From Betaproteobacteria bacterium HGW-Betaproteobacteria-9 (GTDB lineage Bacteria > Pseudomonadota > Gammaproteobacteria > Burkholderiales > Burkholderiaceae_C), in assembly GCA_002842215.1 (NCBI GenBank), contig PHCC01000018.1, positions 102,540 through 166,539 on the forward strand: 64,000 nt of DNA, given 5' to 3'. Below are positions 61,582 to 64,000 of this stretch, one piece after another (within the stretch, counting starts at the first letter, position 1; every line of letters starts with the position of its first letter). The notes under the pieces are model-generated. The model searched no databases. It was not told the DNA's origin and saw only the letters and a list, made by a program, of their open reading frames with translations. Position numbers and translations under genes: made by a program.

Positions 61582-62597
61582 GAGGGTTGTGTGAGCGGCG
61601 GCTTGTGCGCTGCCGTGAGCGAGTGAATGCGCGCCACCATGGCGCGGTTGAGCGGGGCCGGCCGGTCGACGCTGTGGGCCAGGCGCACGACTTCGCCGCA
61701 GAGTTCGTCGATCTCGGTGGGCCGGCCGTGCGCCAGGTCGTCGGCCATGCTGGAGCGGGCCAGGTGGTCCATGCGCAGCATGCGCCGGGCCACCACCCGG
61801 AACACCGGCGTGGGCCAACGCAGCACGCGAACCAGCAGCCGCCAGGGCAGCGGCGTCGTGCGCGCGGGTCGCACGCCCGCGTCGGCCATCACGTTCAGGG
61901 CTTCCTCCACCAGACCAGCAAATTCGCGCCGCCAGGCCGCGTCCTGCAACTGGGCGCGCAGGGGCAGGCCGGAGAGGGCGTTGACCGGGTTGTTCAGGTT
62001 CAGCAGCAGCTTGCCCCATTGCACGTTGCGCAGCTCGGCATGCAGGGCCAGTGGCAGGCCGGCGCGCACAAAGTGCGGCTGCCACTGGCGCAGCAAGGGC
62101 GTGTCCTGCGCGGCCAACTGGCCGGCGGTGCCGCGGTGGAAGCGGCCATCGGGTCCGTGGGCCACATTGAAGGCCACCATGCCCGGCACGACCCTCAGTG
62201 CCGGCGCTGCCTTGCTGGCCAGCTGAGCGTTCTGCATGCCGTTTTGCAGCGACAGCACCGTGGTGCCCGCCGGCAGGCGTTCTTGCAGCTCACGGGCCGC
62301 TTCGGCGGTGGCGCTGCTCTTGACGCACAGCAGCACCAGCGAGGGCTTCAGATCCGCCGGGGCCTGTTCGTGGAGCCGCAGGCGGTCGGGCGGGATACGC
62401 TGGTCGCGGCCATCCTGGTCGGTCAGGTGCAGGCCGCTGGCCTGCAGCGCGGCGAGGCGATGGCTTCGGCCCACGAAATCCACCGGAACACCGGCGGCTT
62501 GCAGACGCCCGCCCACGAAACAACCCACGCTGCCCGCGCCCATCACGAGCACGGAACCGGGCGGGGCGTCGGTCGGCAGGTTGGGCGACGGGCTCAC
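61578..62597 (-). CDS. Ketopantoate reductase-like (PanE/ApbA family) protein
   Basis: 339 residues from a GTG that overlaps the upstream stop (GTGA). NADP(H) Rossmann motif VMGAGSVGCFVGGRLQAAG, VVLLCVKSS-type LVLLCVKSSATAEAA, SLQNGMQNA and the catalytic lysine in NVQWGKLLLNLNNPVNALSG. The C-terminal domain is complete (FAGLVEEALNVMADAGV; RPTEIDELCGEVVRLA). It is of the PanE family (2-dehydropantoate + NADPH to pantoate), but several paralogues reduce other 2-oxo acids, so the substrate is not certain. Confidence 0.85.
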   Translation of the reverse strand: MSPSPNLPTDAPPGSVLVMGAGSVGCFVGGRLQAAGVPVDFVGRSHRLAALQASGLHLTDQDGRDQRIPPDRLRLHEQAPADLKPSLVLLCVKSSATAEAARELQERLPAGTTVLSLQNGMQNAQLASKAAPALRVVPGMVAFNVAHGPDGRFHRGTAGQLAAQDTPLLRQWQPHFVRAGLPLALHAELRNVQWGKLLLNLNNPVNALSGLPLRAQLQDAAWRREFAGLVEEALNVMADAGVRPARTTPLPWRLLVRVLRWPTPVFRVVARRMLRMDHLARSSMADDLAHGRPTEIDELCGEVVRLAHSVDRPAPLNRAMVARIHSLTAAHKPPLTQPS

Positions 62598-63127
62598 GCC
62601 CGGTGCTTTCCAGCCGGCTCGTGACGCCGCACCGGGCCGGCGGCGTCGTCGATCGCCGTGCGCAAGGCGCGACCGACGCCCAGGGAAAAGCCGATTTCGG
62701 CCAGCACGAACATCGGGCCGATCAACAGGCCGCGCAGGTCGTCCACGAAGGCGGGCTTGCGACCCTCCCAGTAGTGACCGACGAACTGGAACACCCAGCC
62801 GACCACAAAACAACCCAGGCTCCAGCCGAGCCAGGTGTTCAGGGGCGCGGTGCCCAGCGGGTGCGCGAGGGCCACCAGCCCGGCCAGGACCCCGGCGGTG
62901 CTCAGGGTCAGCGCCCGCTGCCCGAGCGTGAGGTACCACGCGGTGACCAGCGTCCAGACCACCCAGTCGGCGCTGATGACCAGATCTGCGGTCTCCCACT
63001 GGATGCGGGCCAGCAGCGCGGCGATGGCGAAGGCGATCAGCGGGATACCGATGTAGTGGGTGGCGATGTTGCGCGGGTCGCGGTGGTAGTGGGCGTAGTG
63101 CACCAGCTGGCGGGTGGCGTTGTCCAT
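62594..63127 (-). CDS. Mpo1/YGL010w-like (DUF962) protein
   Basis: 177 residues with four to five hydrophobic segments. LVHYAHYHRDPRNIATHYIG (the histidine-rich motif conserved in Mpo1), GWSLGCFVVGWVFQFVGHYW with the second His motif GHYWEGRKPAF, and LRGLLIGPMFVLAEIGFSLG. Yeast Mpo1 is an Fe(II) dioxygenase that alpha-oxidises 2-hydroxy fatty acids; the histidines needed are present here. First gene of the operon, divergent from the Crp/Fnr gene. Confidence 0.88.
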   Translation of the reverse strand: MDNATRQLVHYAHYHRDPRNIATHYIGIPLIAFAIAALLARIQWETADLVISADWVVWTLVTAWYLTLGQRALTLSTAGVLAGLVALAHPLGTAPLNTWLGWSLGCFVVGWVFQFVGHYWEGRKPAFVDDLRGLLIGPMFVLAEIGFSLGVGRALRTAIDDAAGPVRRHEPAGKHRA

Positions 63128-63185
63128 GCTTGTCTCTGTCGTTCTTGTGGGACTTGTGAGAATGCACGTTCCGGCGCCGCCTGTC

Positions 63186-63201
63186 TGTCAAAATTTCGAC
63201 A
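63186..63201. promoter_or_regulatory. Palindrome between divergent genes, possible Crp/Fnr-type operator
   Basis: TGTCAAAATTTCGACA: TGTC and GACA are exact complements with AAATTT inside (14 of 16 positions symmetrical). It is not the classical FNR (TTGAT-N4-ATCAA) or CRP site. It lies 20 bases before the regulator start and about 60 from the Mpo1 operon, so control of both is plausible. Confidence 0.58.
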
Positions 63202-63220
63202 AACCCACGTAGCTGCCACC

Positions 63221-63892
63221 ATGCCCCACTCAGACCCTGTACCGGCCGCGTTGCGGGCCGCCCTGGCCAGCGACGACTGGTTTGCGACCTGCCCGGCGGC
63301 GCTGCAGGACATGCTGCTGCAGCTGGGGCGCATGCACCCGCTGGCCCACGGGCAGTCGCTGTTCTCGCGTGGCGGGCAGGCCGACGGTCTGTGCTGTGTG
63401 ACGGCCGGTGGCCTGCACATCGGCGCGCTCGATGCCGAGGGCCAGCCGGCGGAACTGGCCTACCTGGAGCCCTACCAGTGGTTTGGCGAGATCGCCCTGA
63501 TCGATGGCTTGCCGCGCACCCACGACGCGGTGGCCGAAGGCGATGCGCGGGTGCTGGTGGTGCCGCGCGACCCGCTGGTGAACTGGCTGGACCGACACCC
63601 GGCCCAGTGGCGCGAGCTGGCCCGGCTGGCCTGCCGCAAACTGCGGGTGGCGTTTGCCGTGCTGGAGGAGCTGGCCATGTTGCCGCTCGAAGAACGCCTG
63701 CAGCGCCGGCTGCGCCTGCTGGCGCAAGGCTACGGCAGCCGCGAGGCGCCGCGCCGCCGCATCCGCCTCGGCCAAGAGGTGCTGGCGCGCATGATGGGCG
63801 TGAGCCGCCAGAGCGTGAACAAGGCGCTCAAGACGCTGGAAGCCCGGGGGGTGCTGCGCCTGCACTACGGCGAGATCGAGTTGCTGGGCTGA
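63221..63892 (+). CDS. Crp/Fnr-family transcriptional regulator
   Basis: 223 residues. N-terminal cyclic-nucleotide-binding beta-roll (HPLAHGQSLFSRGGQADGLC; QWFGEIALIDGLPRTHDAVA) with the GEIALIDG-R signature of the cNMP loop (GE, R then T); C-terminal winged HTH RIRLGQEVLARMMGVSRQSV, NKALKTLEARGVL. No iron-sulfur cysteine cluster at the N-terminus, so it is not FNR-like oxygen sensing. Effector unknown; likely regulates the divergent Mpo1 operon and itself. Confidence 0.92.
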   Translation: MPHSDPVPAALRAALASDDWFATCPAALQDMLLQLGRMHPLAHGQSLFSRGGQADGLCCVTAGGLHIGALDAEGQPAELAYLEPYQWFGEIALIDGLPRTHDAVAEGDARVLVVPRDPLVNWLDRHPAQWRELARLACRKLRVAFAVLEELAMLPLEERLQRRLRLLAQGYGSREAPRRRIRLGQEVLARMMGVSRQSVNKALKTLEARGVLRLHYGEIELLG

Positions 63893-63897
63893 ACGGG

Positions 63898-64000
63898 GCA
63901 GCGACCCGCGCAGCGGTGGAGTGTGGGGGTGCACGGGCCAGCCGCCGGGCCGCCCCAAGGCAGGCCCAGCCCCCTCGGGGGGCAACGACCCGCGCAGCGG
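63898..64000. repeat. Possible GC-rich intergenic repeat, copy 6
   Basis: Contains CCCCTCGGGGGG and GGGCCGCCCC blocks like the other copies, and a direct repeat CGACCCGCGCAGCGG at 63906-63920 and 63986-64000. It runs to the window end, so its full extent is not visible. Similarity to the family is looser than for the other copies. Confidence 0.45.

Overview
The window is GC-rich (roughly two thirds G+C by eye), densely coded DNA of a beta-proteobacterium. Gene content and order (parA, RBBP9-type hydrolase, parB; a stand-alone MetH homocysteine domain; GTP-type PEP carboxykinase; a Bug-type solute-binding protein; a benzoyl-CoA epoxidase) fit Burkholderiales, most likely Comamonadaceae of the Hydrogenophaga/Acidovorax kind. 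The genus is inferred from gene content, not measured. No rRNA, tRNA, insertion sequence, prophage or CRISPR array was found. A parABS locus at the left edge suggests the window lies near the replication origin of a chromosome or large replicon.

Left part (1-10.3 kb): the end of parA, a parS site, a hydrolase, a RHH/RelE-ParE toxin-antitoxin pair wedged in front of parB, an AT-rich orphan gene, a CsgG-like lipoprotein, a GlcD/D-lactate-dehydrogenase-type flavoprotein, an EF-hand protein, a PduO cobalamin adenosyltransferase, the retraction ATPase PilU, a thioesterase, a RHH protein and a DJ-1/PfpI protein. Next (10.5-18.4 kb) come a lone boxB with a possible BoxR operator, an NCS2 permease, a DUF3237 protein, acetoacetate-CoA ligase, a Bug receptor and a DUF1993 protein.

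18.4-26.7 kb is the most rearranged stretch. It has a truncated intergenic repeat, remnants of a lipocalin and of a probable nucleotidyltransferase-fold gene, and a YCII protein. An AcoR-like sigma-54 activator is broken by a deletion/frameshift, yet its likely binding site and a -24/-12 promoter still stand before an intact flavin monooxygenase. A lipoprotein / ECF sigma / anti-sigma operon with a plausible ECF promoter follows.

26.7-45 kb: a DMT transporter; a catabolic cluster made of a flavin reductase fused to a MarR domain, divergent from nicX, a nicD-like deformylase and an acyl-CoA-dehydrogenase-fold protein (likely hydroxypyridine breakdown through 2,5-dihydroxypyridine); an M14 peptidase; D-amino-acid dehydrogenase, AGCS symporter and an ArgP-like regulator; an O-acetylation pair (MBOAT with an in-frame stop, plus AlgJ/AlgX-like); fasciclin, TetR, two universal stress proteins, a phosphoesterase and a LysR regulator.

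45-64 kb: PEP carboxykinase, a tiny His-rich membrane protein, a thioesterase, a mechanosensitive-channel-like protein, threonine ammonia-lyase, a large tandem AAA+ ATPase, a glutamine amidotransferase, RecQ, a rhodanese, the MetH N-terminal half, an ACT protein, a TerC/Alx protein behind a yybP-ykoY (Mn2+) riboswitch, DUF1304, a three-gene operon with 4-bp overlaps (Mpo1-like, ketopantoate-reductase-like, membrane protein) and a divergent Crp/Fnr regulator. One GC-rich intergenic repeat family recurs at about 12.1, 18.4, 41.4, 41.5, 53.5, 54.6 and perhaps 64.0 kb.
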